Assembly (NCBI GenBank): GCA_036927565.1
Contig: JAYESD010000004.1
Location: 67,454,933-67,518,932 of the forward strand
Source: Tuctoria greenei
Taxonomy: Eukaryota; Streptophyta; Magnoliopsida; Poales; Poaceae
Direction of reading: 5' to 3'
DNA length: 64,000 nucleotides
Shown here: piece after piece, positions 32,338 through 42,181 of the stretch
How positions within the stretch are numbered: position 1 is the stretch's first letter
Layout: the number at the start of each line of letters is the position of its first letter
Program-made: the position numbers and the translations under genes
Notes under the pieces: generated by a model
What the model was told of the DNA's origin: nothing
The model's input: only the letters and a program-made list of their open reading frames with translations
The model's database searches: none

Positions 32338-33979
32338 ATAGGATCAAAGATCACGTGAAAAGCTACCGGAGGGGGGTGAATGGTAGATTAAAAAATCTTA
32401 CGCAACGAAAACAATTAAATCCCAACAACTTCGGCAGAAAAACGATCTGTAAAAGAAATCGTGTGTGAGACTAATCTAAATTTGTTTCCCTGATTCAAAA
32501 GTGATAGATATCATAGAGAATCAAGTCACTAATACGACACAACAAGAATTACTCAAATCCGTCGAGATAAACGTAAGTTACGATTGAAAGATCGAACAAA
32601 GGTCAATTTGTCCTACCCGAGAAAAGCAGTTCTGGAACGCTGCAAAGAAACTCGTGTAGATCAAAAACCACAAATTCAATGACCGTGAAATTTTAAAGAT
32701 GATAAATAATCAAGTTGTGAAAACAACCCAAAAATATTCACGTCAATTGGATCTGTAATATTCGAGTTATGATAAAACCACCGATGAAAGGTAGTGTTGT
32801 TCAGAAACTCGACGAGAATGACTTGATAGAAATAAGTCTGATGAACAAGGCACAAAAGTTCCATTAAACTACAATCTTTATTCAATAGAACACAAGAGGA
32901 ACAGCCCCAAAGTCGTCACCCACGAGCTCTCGCCTCCCTTGCTTATATAACCAGCCCTTAGGCCAACCCAATATCAACTAGGACTCTAATCCTAATAAAA
33001 TCAAGAATCGAAACTTTCCATAACTGCTTAGGACTCTTCTATACGCAGATAGAAGCAATCTTAAGACTTCCAAACACCATAGGAACGTATCCCACATTCC
33101 TAAAACAACTAAAATTCGTGACCCACATGAAATCCTATCATAACCAACTCAAATCTTTCCATACTTGAGTCAAACACGACTCAATCACAGCTTGAGTCCA
33201 TAACCTAGTCTGTTGGACCTTTCCGACCAATTCTTTACGTCCACATCCCTTCATCACGCCTCGGAACCATGTAGCCACGTCCATGCACTCCTTGCATATG
33301 TGCAAACGTTTTCAACGATGTCCACAATACCTTTATATGCATTGTTCTTGATTCAAACATACTGTGCAACCTCCCAATCAACTCAACCACAATTCCCCCG
33401 AACTTGGTTGTTGAACCTCATCTTCTCCCTAAGACTAGATCAATGGATCCCGTCACCAGCCATGTCTTGAACTCAAGCAACACTTGCATATGAATAAACA
33501 ACCAATACTTTCGAGCACAAGTCCTCGACTTGACTCACATTAGTTCCGAAACTACAACATCTTATGTGAGCACCTCACATAAGCATGTTGCAAACTATAG
33601 CAAAATGATATCAGCCTTAACCACCAAAACACACCAAAAATTAGTAAAATGATACTAAGCAACCTTTCCATAAGTGTAAAGCAAGTTCGAAACATTGCAA
33701 GATAAAAGCAGAAACATTGCGATCAAGCACGGGACCTTGCCAAAGCTAACCGGACCTTGAAATGGAGCTTACCAAAGCTAGTATGACCTAGCGCCGGAGC
33801 TTACCAAAGCTAGTACAACCTAGCATTAGAGCTAGAAAAACATGTTGGAGCTAACCAACATAAGTCGGACCTAGCAAAACATATCGGAGCTTAACAATGA
33901 CATGTCAGAGCTATCAAAGACATGCCGGAGCTAAAGACAAAGCTCACCGGACCTAGCACTAGAGCTAGAAAAACATGTC
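32338..33979 (-). repeat. E2: E-family LTR copy (antisense) plus CCGGAGCT-repeat tail, left part
   Basis: On the minus strand the LTR end (GATCCTAT) is at about 32340 and the TATA box near 32950-32943; upstream sequence runs to about 33540. From 33720 to 33979 it continues into degenerate repeats of CCGGAGCTTACCAAAG type. The same order is seen, inverted, at 50820-52580. H inserted at 33979; the unit resumes at 46075. Confidence 0.72.
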
Positions 33980-35351
33980 TGAAAGCATCTAGGCCCCATG
34001 AGGTACGGTTTTGGTGATTAATGACAACCATTCGATATTACTAATGAATTTGTGAATGCAAGGTCCCAATAACACTCAATCAAATGAAATCAAAATCACA
34101 CTGGAGACCCATATAAAATCAACGAATGAGATCAAACCAAATCATATGAAGACAAGAAGTGAAAGCTCTAACTTGATATCACTCAATGAAGACAATCAAA
34201 ACAACATTTCAAACAAGTGTCAAAGAGGTCACAAGTTCAAATTCCAAAAGAACAACTCAAAACAACTCGAAGTCAACAAGTTGAACACACCGGATCATCC
34301 GATGGTCTTTGAGTTGACATGCATCGGTCGAGTTGGTTCAACTGAAGAAGAAGACCTCAGACAAATGCACTCACCGGATCAGCCGATGTGAGTGGCTCAG
34401 TGACATCGGTCCATCATCACAGATTGCAATACCATTGGACCAAGTGAAGCACCGGATCATCCGATGTGCAGACTTACACACATCGGTCGATCACTCCAGT
34501 GAGCCTCAAGATCAAGCAAAATTCTGGAGGAAGAGCCACCGGATCATCCGATGAGAAGACAGATCAACATCGGTCTAACAACGGTCATATCTGACACAGT
34601 GACATCAGCTGATTTGGCTTTGACCGATGATAACTGAAGGGGAGACATCGGATCATCCGGTGTTCGCAGAGAAGTGATGTCAGCCTACTTTTCCAACGGC
34701 TATCTCGTGGAGGCTGGCTATTTATACCCCTTCAACCTGTCAAATCGACAAGACTTGAAGCCCAGACATACTCTACACATCCTAGAGCATTCAAGCAATA
34801 GAGCTACCACTTTCACATCATTTGTTCATCATTTGTACACCAAGAGATAGGCTAGAACTAGCTAGAGATAGTGCTTGGGTGCCTCCATTCTTGGTGATTG
34901 GAGTCTCTAGTGTAGTGAGAGCCCAAAGGGAGTGTCCCTTGGTGTGTGCAACTTCCGGAGCTTGCCAAGAAGATTGTGGAAGCCCGGAGGATCCCTAAGT
35001 GTACAAGGCTTGAGCTCCACCTTGCCGAGGTTGGCGAACGGAGAAGAATAGTGAAGAACCCCCTTGTCTCGGTGACTTGGGAGTGGCAAAACCCTTCGGT
35101 GGGTGCCACAACATGGATGTAGGAAGATCCTTGTGATCTTACCGAACCACGGGATAAACTCCGTGTCCCTTGAGCGTTTGCATCCCTCTCCCTTTTACTC
35201 TTATGCAATCTTCATTCCGCAACTTTAATTTACATTGATTGCATAGTTTAATTGCATAGGGAATTGGGCTTGAGGTTGTTAGTTCTTAATCGTTTTAAAA
35301 TTTGAAAGAAAGCCCAATTCACCCCCCCTCTTGGGCATTTCGATCCTTACA
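33980..35351 (+). repeat. H 5' LTR (1372 bp)
   Basis: TGAAAGCATC...CCTTACA. It carries five CACCGGATCATCCGATG-type near-palindromes (34288, 34372, 34450, 34537 and 34646), a TATA box, and a C-rich run before the end. Pairs with 44698-46069. Confidence 0.96.
34719..34726 (+). promoter_or_regulatory. H 5' LTR TATA box
   Basis: TATTTATA in context GGCTATTTATACCCC, downstream of the palindrome cluster; the 3' LTR copy is at 45437-45444. Confidence 0.7.
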
Positions 35352-35353
35352 AT

Positions 35354-35365
35354 TGGTATCAGAGC
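35354..35365 (+). other. H primer-binding site (tRNA-iMet)
   Basis: TGGTATCAGAGC two bases after the LTR end, complementary to the 3' end of initiator Met-tRNA, standard for Copia elements. Confidence 0.93.
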
Positions 35366-35411
35366 CTTGTTGCTCATTGGATCATTCTAGCTTCACCGCT
35401 AGAGAGCTTAA

Positions 35412-37535
35412 ATGGCCAAGAATGGGGGTTCGGTTCCTATCTTCGAGGGCAAGAACTTTGCCTATTGGAAAGCACGCATGCGTGCCTACCTAGAGGCCAT
35501 TGCTCCCGAAGTTTGGGAAGCGACCCATGCGGGATTTGGAGATCTTAATTATGTTGGTGATCAACTAAAATGGGATGCTAAGGCTAGAAATGCCATCTAT
35601 GAATGCATAAGTCAAGATGTTTTTGCTAGAATTGCTAGTAAGGAGAAAGCTTGTGAAATTTGGGCATGTCTAATTGAAATTCATGAGGGCTCATCTCGTG
35701 TTAAAGAACTCAAATATCACTTGCTAAAATCCAAGTATGATGAATTCAAAATGCTTCCTCATGAGAATGTTAACCAAATGTTTTCTCGCTTAAATGTGCT
35801 CATTGAGGAGATTAACGCACTTGACATTGCTTCTCTTGGTAAGGGACTTATCAACCGCAAGATCCTCATGCTTCTACCTAAGCCCAAGTACAACATTATC
35901 AACTCAATGCTCCAAAAGGAATCACTTGACAACATTGAAGTCTCGGAGCTCATTGGAGAAATTCATGCTCATGAGATGAGCGTACTTGGAATGATGGAGG
36001 AGTCATCGTCAAAAACTATTGCTCTCAAGGCTTCAACCAAGAAGACAACTCCCAAGAAAAAGAAAGTGGTTGAGCCTAGCTCAAGCGAAGAAGAGCAAGC
36101 AACAAGCGAAGATGACGATGATGAGCTTGCGTTGATGATGAGAAAATTCTCACGTCTAAACTCCAAAATCGCAAAGAAGGGATACTCCTTTGATCCAAAG
36201 AAGAAAGCCTTCCTCCCAAGAAAAGATGAAAACAAAACATGCTACAATTGTGGTGATCAAGGCCACATATCATATGATTGTCCAAGACCCGACAAGAGGA
36301 AGGACAACCACAAAGGAAAGTATAGAAAGCTAGAAGAAAGTGATGAAGATGAAGAAGAGGTCAAACCCAAGCGCGCCTTTGGAAAGAAGAAATTTGACAA
36401 GGGCAAGAAAACCAAGCTCTTTCCAAAGAAGAGAAGAGGGCCTCAAAAAGTCTTCATGTGCGAGGCAAATGAGTGGATCACGGATGAAGAGTCAAGCGAT
36501 GAAGAGAGTGAAGATGAAGAAAACTTGGCGGGCCTTGCCGTCGTCGACAAAGACAACTCACCTCTTCGTCCACCTCCTATGTGCCTCATGGCTAAAGGTA
36601 ACTCTAAGGTATGTGACGATTCTAGCGATGATGATGAGCTCTCCCCCGATGAACTAGCATCTATGATTAATGAATACCATGTCATCATAAAAAGGGAAAA
36701 GAGCAAGGTTAAAGCACTTGAACAAGCTTGTGCTAAACTTGAGAGTGCGAAGCTCGATTTGCATGACAAGTATGTAACCATACTTAAAGAGCATGACACG
36801 CTCAAAACACATGTCAAGCAAATCGAGGAGGAAAATGCTCAAATCAAGCTTGATCATCATGAGCTTGACTTAGCAAACCAAGCACTCTTGGGAAAGCACA
36901 ATGACTTGGTTCAAAAACATGAAATGCTTAACCTTGCTTATGAGGCAATTGAACTAAAAATGAAAAACATGAAAAAGGAAACCCTTGATGGCAAAGTATC
37001 AACTATTTCACATGCCACTAATACTTTGGATAAGTCTTTGCCTTTGAAAGCAAGCCTTAGGGAGAAGGAATTGATGGACGAAATTGAAAGTCTCCGCACT
37101 AGTGTGGTGAGACTTTCCAAGGGGGAGGACAAGCACAAGGAAATCCTCTACCAACAAGCCAAAGGCTTCAACAAAAGAGGACTTGGATCCTTCCCGGTGC
37201 TCAACAAAGGGAAGGTGCCCTCACCGGAGCTTAGGACGAGCTTCATCAAAGAAGTTGGATCCTATTGCCAACATTGTGAGGTCACCGGACACCACACGAG
37301 GGAGTGTCCTCTTCCCAACCGTCCTTCTCCCAAATTGCCTCCTAACTACAAATCTACTTTCCATGATTATCACTATCTCTTAAGCAAAGTAGGTGGCAAG
37401 GTGAAGGCAAGGTTCATCGGCAAAGATATTAAGGGCATGAAGGGGAAGCTCCCCAAGCAACTTTGGGTCCCAAAATCACTTGTATCACACATACAAGGAC
37501 CTAAGTTCGCTTGGGTGCCTAAACTCAAAAACTAA
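35412..37535 (+). CDS. gag: H gag (707 codons)
   Basis: Capsid/nucleocapsid protein. The start MAKNGGSVPIF.. is the first ATG after the primer site. Residues ~15-250 are the UBN2-type gag core (FAYWKARMRAYLE). Acidic and Lys-rich segments follow. A CCHC knuckle CYNCGDQGHISYDC lies at residue ~277, a long Leu/Lys/Glu coiled coil at ~420-560, and a second knuckle-like CQHCEVTGHHTREC near residue 618. It is much longer than Ty1-type gag, as usual for Sireviruses. It ends TAA at 37533-37535; pol opens 14 bases later in another frame, immediately after TGTGTAG. No lesions seen. Confidence 0.93.
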   Translation: MAKNGGSVPIFEGKNFAYWKARMRAYLEAIAPEVWEATHAGFGDLNYVGDQLKWDAKARNAIYECISQDVFARIASKEKACEIWACLIEIHEGSSRVKELKYHLLKSKYDEFKMLPHENVNQMFSRLNVLIEEINALDIASLGKGLINRKILMLLPKPKYNIINSMLQKESLDNIEVSELIGEIHAHEMSVLGMMEESSSKTIALKASTKKTTPKKKKVVEPSSSEEEQATSEDDDDELALMMRKFSRLNSKIAKKGYSFDPKKKAFLPRKDENKTCYNCGDQGHISYDCPRPDKRKDNHKGKYRKLEESDEDEEEVKPKRAFGKKKFDKGKKTKLFPKKRRGPQKVFMCEANEWITDEESSDEESEDEENLAGLAVVDKDNSPLRPPPMCLMAKGNSKVCDDSSDDDELSPDELASMINEYHVIIKREKSKVKALEQACAKLESAKLDLHDKYVTILKEHDTLKTHVKQIEEENAQIKLDHHELDLANQALLGKHNDLVQKHEMLNLAYEAIELKMKNMKKETLDGKVSTISHATNTLDKSLPLKASLREKELMDEIESLRTSVVRLSKGEDKHKEILYQQAKGFNKRGLGSFPVLNKGKVPSPELRTSFIKEVGSYCQHCEVTGHHTRECPLPNRPSPKLPPNYKSTFHDYHYLLSKVGGKVKARFIGKDIKGMKGKLPKQLWVPKSLVSHIQGPKFAWVPKLKN

Positions 37536-37549
37536 CTTCATGTGTGTAG

Positions 37550-40500
37550 GTGAACTACAAAGCCGGAGGAAAACATTGGGTACTCGATAGCGGGTGCACT
37601 CAACATATGACCGGCAATGATGGTATGTTCACCACCATAGAGAACCCCGATAATCATGAACAAGTCACCTTTGGTGACAACTCAAAGGGGAAGGTAATTG
37701 GTTTAGGTGAAATTGCTATTTCACATGATTTGTCCATTTCTAATGTACTATATGTTAAGTCACTTAGTTTCAATTTACTTTCCATTGCACAACTATGTGA
37801 TCTTGGACTAACGTGCACCTTTGACAAGAATGGTGTTGTAGTAACTAGTGAATCAAGCAAAGAACTAATCTTCAAAGGATTTTGGCATGGACATCTTTAC
37901 TTGGTGGACTTCTCCAACAAGGATGCTAGCTTGACCACTTGTCTTTTCACTAAGACAAGCTTGGGTTGGCTATGGCATCGACGCATTGCTCACATTGGGA
38001 TGAGCAAGCTTAAGAAGTCATTCAAGCTTGGGATGGTGACCGGCGTGAAGGATGTCACGTTTGAGAAGAACAAGCTTTGTAGTGCTTGTCAAGCCGGGAA
38101 GCAAGTTGCTTCACACCACCCAATGAAGACAATGGTGTCAACCTCCAAGCCGCTTGAACTACTCCACATGGACCTCTTCGGACCATCCACATATCAAAGT
38201 CTTGGTGGTAACTTCTATTGTCTTGTTATCGTTGACGACTATTCTCGATATGCTTGGACTTTGTTTTTAGGTGACAAGGGTGAAACTCCGGAAGTTTTCA
38301 AGACCTTTGCCAAACGTGCTCAAAGGGAATTTCAACTTCCCATCATCAAAGTCCGGAGTGACAACGGCACCGAGTTCAAGAACTACAACATTGGGGAGTG
38401 GTGTGATCATGAAGGCGTGAAGCATGAGTTTTCGGCCACATACACCCCCCAACAAAACGGTGTCGTTGAAAGGAAGAACAAGACCCTTATCACCCTTGCA
38501 AGAGCAATGCTTGATGACTATGGCACGTCGGAGAAGTTTTGGGCCGAAGCAATCAACACGGCGTGCCATGCCGCAAATAGGGTCTATCTTCACCGACTAC
38601 TCCAGAAGACCCCATATGAGCTCCTCATTGGGAGAAAGCCCAACATCTCCTACTTTAGAGTCTTTGGGTGCAAATGCTACATCTACCGCAAGAAAAGGCT
38701 CGGTAAGTTTGAAAGAAGATGTGATGTTGGTATTTTTCTTGGTTATGCATCAAACTCAAAAGCATATCGAGTATTCAACCAAACCTCCGGTCTAGTTGAA
38801 GAAAGTTGTGATGTTGAGTTTGATGAGACTAATGGCTCCCAAGAGGAGAGTTTTGGTCATGATGAAATAGATGATGAGCCTCTACGAGAAGCCATGAAAA
38901 ACATGACCATTGGAGACATCAAGCCGGAAGTTGAAGAGGGCCATGATCAAGGGGGAGCATCAAGTTCCAACATCAACACCTCCATGATGCCTCAAGTTGA
39001 TGAAGAAGAAGAAGAAAAAGATGATCCATTGCCAATGCAAGATTCACAAGCCACACAACACCAACAACAAGAAGAAGTCCATGATCAAGTCCAACCACAA
39101 GAGGAACAACAAGCTTCACCACCGCCAAGTGCCTCACAACCACTTATGAGGCATGGACGCATCTCCAAGGCGCATCCAATGGACCAAATCATTGGAAGTC
39201 CTTCAAGGGGCGTAAGTACTCGTTCCCGCCATGTCGCCTCATTTTGTGAGCACTACTCTTTTGTTTCGTGTGTAGAACCCACTCATATAGAGGAAGCACT
39301 CCAAGATCCAAATTGGGTGATGGCCATGCAAGAAGAACTCAACAACTTCACCCGCAATGAAGTTTGGGTATTGGAGGAGCGACCCAAGGACAAGAACGTC
39401 ATCGGTACGAAGTGGGTATACCGGAACAAGCAAGACGAGAATGGCGTCGTGGTCCGCAACAAGGCAAGACTTGTGGCCAAGGGTTTTTCACAAGTTGAAG
39501 GACTAGACTTTGGAGAAACATTCGCTCCGGTCGCTCGGTTAGAGGCTATTCGCATACTCCTTGCCTTTGCTTCACATCACAATATAATGCTTTATCAAAT
39601 GGATGTTAAAAGTGCCTTTCTCAATGGCTATATTAACGAACTTGTTTATGTTGAGCAACCTCCCGGGTTTGAAGATCCGAGGAATCCTAACCATGTGTAT
39701 AGGTTACACAAGGCGCTCTACGGGCTCAAGCAAGCACCTAGGGCGTGGTATGAACGACTAAGGGATTTCCTAGTCATGCAAGGATTCAAGATCGGGAGGG
39801 TGGATACTACACTCTTCACCAAGGACATCAACGGAGATTTATTTCTTTGTCAAATTTACGTTGATGACATTATTTTTGGCTCAACTAACAAAGCTCTTAG
39901 CCATGAGTTTGGCAAAATGATGTCTAGGGAATTCGAGATGTCAATGATTGGAGAGCTCAACTTCTTCCTTGGATTCCAAATCAAGCAACTTCAAGAGGGG
40001 ACCTTCATCTATCAAGAGAAGTACACAAAGGACATCTTGAAGAAATTTGAGATGGGAGATTGTAGCTCAAGAAGCACTCCAATGGCGACAAATTGCCATC
40101 TCGACGCGGACATGGACGGTAAACCTATTGATCAATCTCATTATCGTTCTATGATTGGCTCATTGTTATATCTTACCGCATCTAGGCCCGATATTATGTT
40201 TAGTGTGTGCTTGTGTGCTCGCTTTCAAGCGGCACCTAAAGAATCGCACAAGAAGGCGGTCTTTAGGATACTTCGGTATCTCAAGCATACCTCAAGTGTA
40301 GGTTTGTGGTACCCCAAGAACGCTAGTTTCCATCTCTTGGGATACTCGGATTCGGACTTTGCCGGATGTCGTGTGGATCGCAAGAGTACCTCCGGTGGGT
40401 TCCACTTACTTGGGCGTTCCCTAGTATCTTGGTCGAGCAAAAAGCAAAATTTCGTGGCTTTGTCCACCGCGGAGGCGGAGTATATAGCGGCCGGTGCATG

Positions 40501-40810
40501 TTGTGCCCAAATTCTATATATGAAGCAAACCCTTTTGGACTTTGGAATTAAAATTGGTTGTCTGCCTCTCCTTTGTGACAATGAAAGTGCGGTTAAGATA
40601 GCTAGAAACCCCGTTCAACACTCCCGCACTAAGCACATTGATATTCGCCATCACTTCTTGTGTGATCATGAGGCTAAAGGAGACATCTCTTTGCAAGGTG
40701 TTAGATCCGAAGAACAATTGGCGGATATCTTCACAAAACCACTTGATGAGAAAACCTTTTCTAGACTTAGAAGTGAATTAAATGTGCTAGATGCATCTAA
40801 CGTCATGTAA
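37550..40810 (+). CDS. pol: H pol: protease, integrase, RT, RNase H (1086 codons)
   Basis: Order protease-integrase-RT-RNase H defines Copia. Protease: LDSGCTQHM (residues ~12-20). Pre-integrase zinc region: WHRRIAH...CSACQAGK. Integrase core: HMDLFG, SDNGTEF and NGVVERKN, so all three acids are present. RT: GTKWVYRNK, QMDVKSAFLNG and YVDDIIFG (39857-39868 encode YVDD). RNase H: STSGGFHLLG, ALSTAEAEYIAA, SRTKHIDIRHHF; it ends DASNVM. The frame opens at 37550 after a TAG at 37547-37549, and its first ATG (37607) lies past the protease active site. It therefore cannot start independently; fusion to gag by splicing or another route is needed. Otherwise intact. Confidence 0.94.
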   Translation: MNYKAGGKHWVLDSGCTQHMTGNDGMFTTIENPDNHEQVTFGDNSKGKVIGLGEIAISHDLSISNVLYVKSLSFNLLSIAQLCDLGLTCTFDKNGVVVTSESSKELIFKGFWHGHLYLVDFSNKDASLTTCLFTKTSLGWLWHRRIAHIGMSKLKKSFKLGMVTGVKDVTFEKNKLCSACQAGKQVASHHPMKTMVSTSKPLELLHMDLFGPSTYQSLGGNFYCLVIVDDYSRYAWTLFLGDKGETPEVFKTFAKRAQREFQLPIIKVRSDNGTEFKNYNIGEWCDHEGVKHEFSATYTPQQNGVVERKNKTLITLARAMLDDYGTSEKFWAEAINTACHAANRVYLHRLLQKTPYELLIGRKPNISYFRVFGCKCYIYRKKRLGKFERRCDVGIFLGYASNSKAYRVFNQTSGLVEESCDVEFDETNGSQEESFGHDEIDDEPLREAMKNMTIGDIKPEVEEGHDQGGASSSNINTSMMPQVDEEEEEKDDPLPMQDSQATQHQQQEEVHDQVQPQEEQQASPPPSASQPLMRHGRISKAHPMDQIIGSPSRGVSTRSRHVASFCEHYSFVSCVEPTHIEEALQDPNWVMAMQEELNNFTRNEVWVLEERPKDKNVIGTKWVYRNKQDENGVVVRNKARLVAKGFSQVEGLDFGETFAPVARLEAIRILLAFASHHNIMLYQMDVKSAFLNGYINELVYVEQPPGFEDPRNPNHVYRLHKALYGLKQAPRAWYERLRDFLVMQGFKIGRVDTTLFTKDINGDLFLCQIYVDDIIFGSTNKALSHEFGKMMSREFEMSMIGELNFFLGFQIKQLQEGTFIYQEKYTKDILKKFEMGDCSSRSTPMATNCHLDADMDGKPIDQSHYRSMIGSLLYLTASRPDIMFSVCLCARFQAAPKESHKKAVFRILRYLKHTSSVGLWYPKNASFHLLGYSDSDFAGCRVDRKSTSGGFHLLGRSLVSWSSKKQNFVALSTAEAEYIAAGACCAQILYMKQTLLDFGIKIGCLPLLCDNESAVKIARNPVQHSRTKHIDIRHHFLCDHEAKGDISLQGVRSEEQLADIFTKPLDEKTFSRLRSELNVLDASNVM

Positions 40811-41754
40811 GTTGCCATGTTCATGTAAGGATGCATATCATATAGGTCTTGTCTAACTCCCAAAGGATAGGGGCAAGCTAGAAGTAGTTTTCCCTGAGGA
40901 AGCCTTTGGAAGGTTCAAACTTGGCAAGATAGATTTATTTTATGCCTTGCATGATCCCTGCCATATAAACTTGCACTCATTTAATCTCTTGCATTATAAT
41001 TTGTTTGGCATTGCATAACGGTAGATTGTCACAAAGGGGAACCCACCTCATGAGACGGAGACTTGTTTGAAATGCAATATCTCAACTCATATAAGGTGGA
41101 AAGAACAAAATGTTAGGTACGTTAATGCCTAGAGGATCATGCTTCAAAGAGATAGAAGTCTTCATACTCTACCTCACAAAGCATGGGCCTTACATCTTAT
41201 TTGGATATTTTCCTCCATTTTTCTTGGTGTTCCATTTGAGTTAAGGTCTAGCCAAGCTATTGGCATATTAGCTTCTTGAGGGGTAAGGGGTTGCCCAAAA
41301 AGTCCTAAGACATGTGTTTCTCTTTGATTGTTTGTTTGGTCAAAGGACATATATGGGATGTTTTCGTTCTGTTGTCATCGGATTATCCGATGCCTATGTC
41401 AATCCCTCATCGGTCAAATAGGTGTTCAATCCTCAAAGCCCAATTCTGTCTGAATTTCAAATGATCCGACGCGTTCATTCCTAAAAACATCGGTCCATCC
41501 GATGTTCACTCTTCTGGAGCTGTGGTTAATTCAACCGATGTCTACTTCCTCCTACGTCGGATCATCCGGTGTCTACATCACTCTTTTGAACACCCTTACT
41601 GTGCTATTCGACCAATGATCAAAACCCTAGACGTCGGTCCATCCGGTGTCAACAGCATTCCTTGAATATCCTTTCTGTGGCAATTGACCGATGCTCACTT
41701 CACATATCATCGGTCCATCCGGTGTTGAATTTTCGGCTAGGGTTTGGGGTCCAC
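40811..41754 (+). other. H region between pol and third ORF, with palindromes
   Basis: No coding sequence. From about 41376 to 41735 there is a series of CATCGGATTATCCGATG, TCGGATCATCCGGTG and CATCGGTCCATCCGGTG units, variants of the LTR palindromes. Confidence 0.65.
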
Positions 41755-42181
41755 TATTTAAACCCGCGCGCCGGCCCGACTTTCTCTCTCCCCGACACCC
41801 CTATCTCCCGCCACCGCCGACCACCGTCTCCTTCGTGCCGCCGCCTCTCCCTCGCGCCGCCGCCTCTCCCTCGCCTGCAGCGCCGCCGCCGGCCGCCGCC
41901 GCCATTCCTCTGCTCGCGCCGCCGCCGCCGGCGACCCCCGCGCCACCACTGCCCGTGCCCGAGCACCGCGCCACCTCCACCGGCAGCCGCCGCCGCCGCC
42001 GCCCTAGGCACCGCAGCCGCCGTGCTCCACCCGCGCCCAAGCGCCACCGCCGCCTCCACGCACCTCTCCACCGCGTCCAAGCATCGCCACCGCTCCTCCC
42101 TCCGTCGAAGCACCTCCACCCGAGAAACGCCGTCTTCTCCGGCCCCCGTCGCTAGGTTTTCCGAGCTCCATCGTCGCTAAG
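41755..42181 (+). promoter_or_regulatory. Putative internal promoter and GC-rich leader of H's third ORF
   Basis: TATTTAAA at 41755-41762 is followed by a CT-rich patch (CTTTCTCTCTCCCC, about 41781-41794), then about 380 bases of CCG/CCTCC-rich sequence leading to the ATG at 42182 (CTAAGATGG). TATA plus pyrimidine patch plus a GC-rich leader is a typical plant core promoter layout. Long ORFs crossing this block (41662-42180) are composition artefacts. Prediction only. Confidence 0.5.

Noticed and set aside
34056..34391. 111-codon ORF (repeated at 44774) as a conserved small gene
   Set aside because: It is inside both LTRs of H, upstream of the TATA box, and is interrupted by the palindromes; duplication reflects LTR identity.
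41662..42180. Overlapping 120-240-codon ORFs on both strands
   Set aside because: CCG/CCTCC-rich composition removes stop codons in all frames; products are Pro/Ala/Arg low complexity. Better read as promoter and leader.
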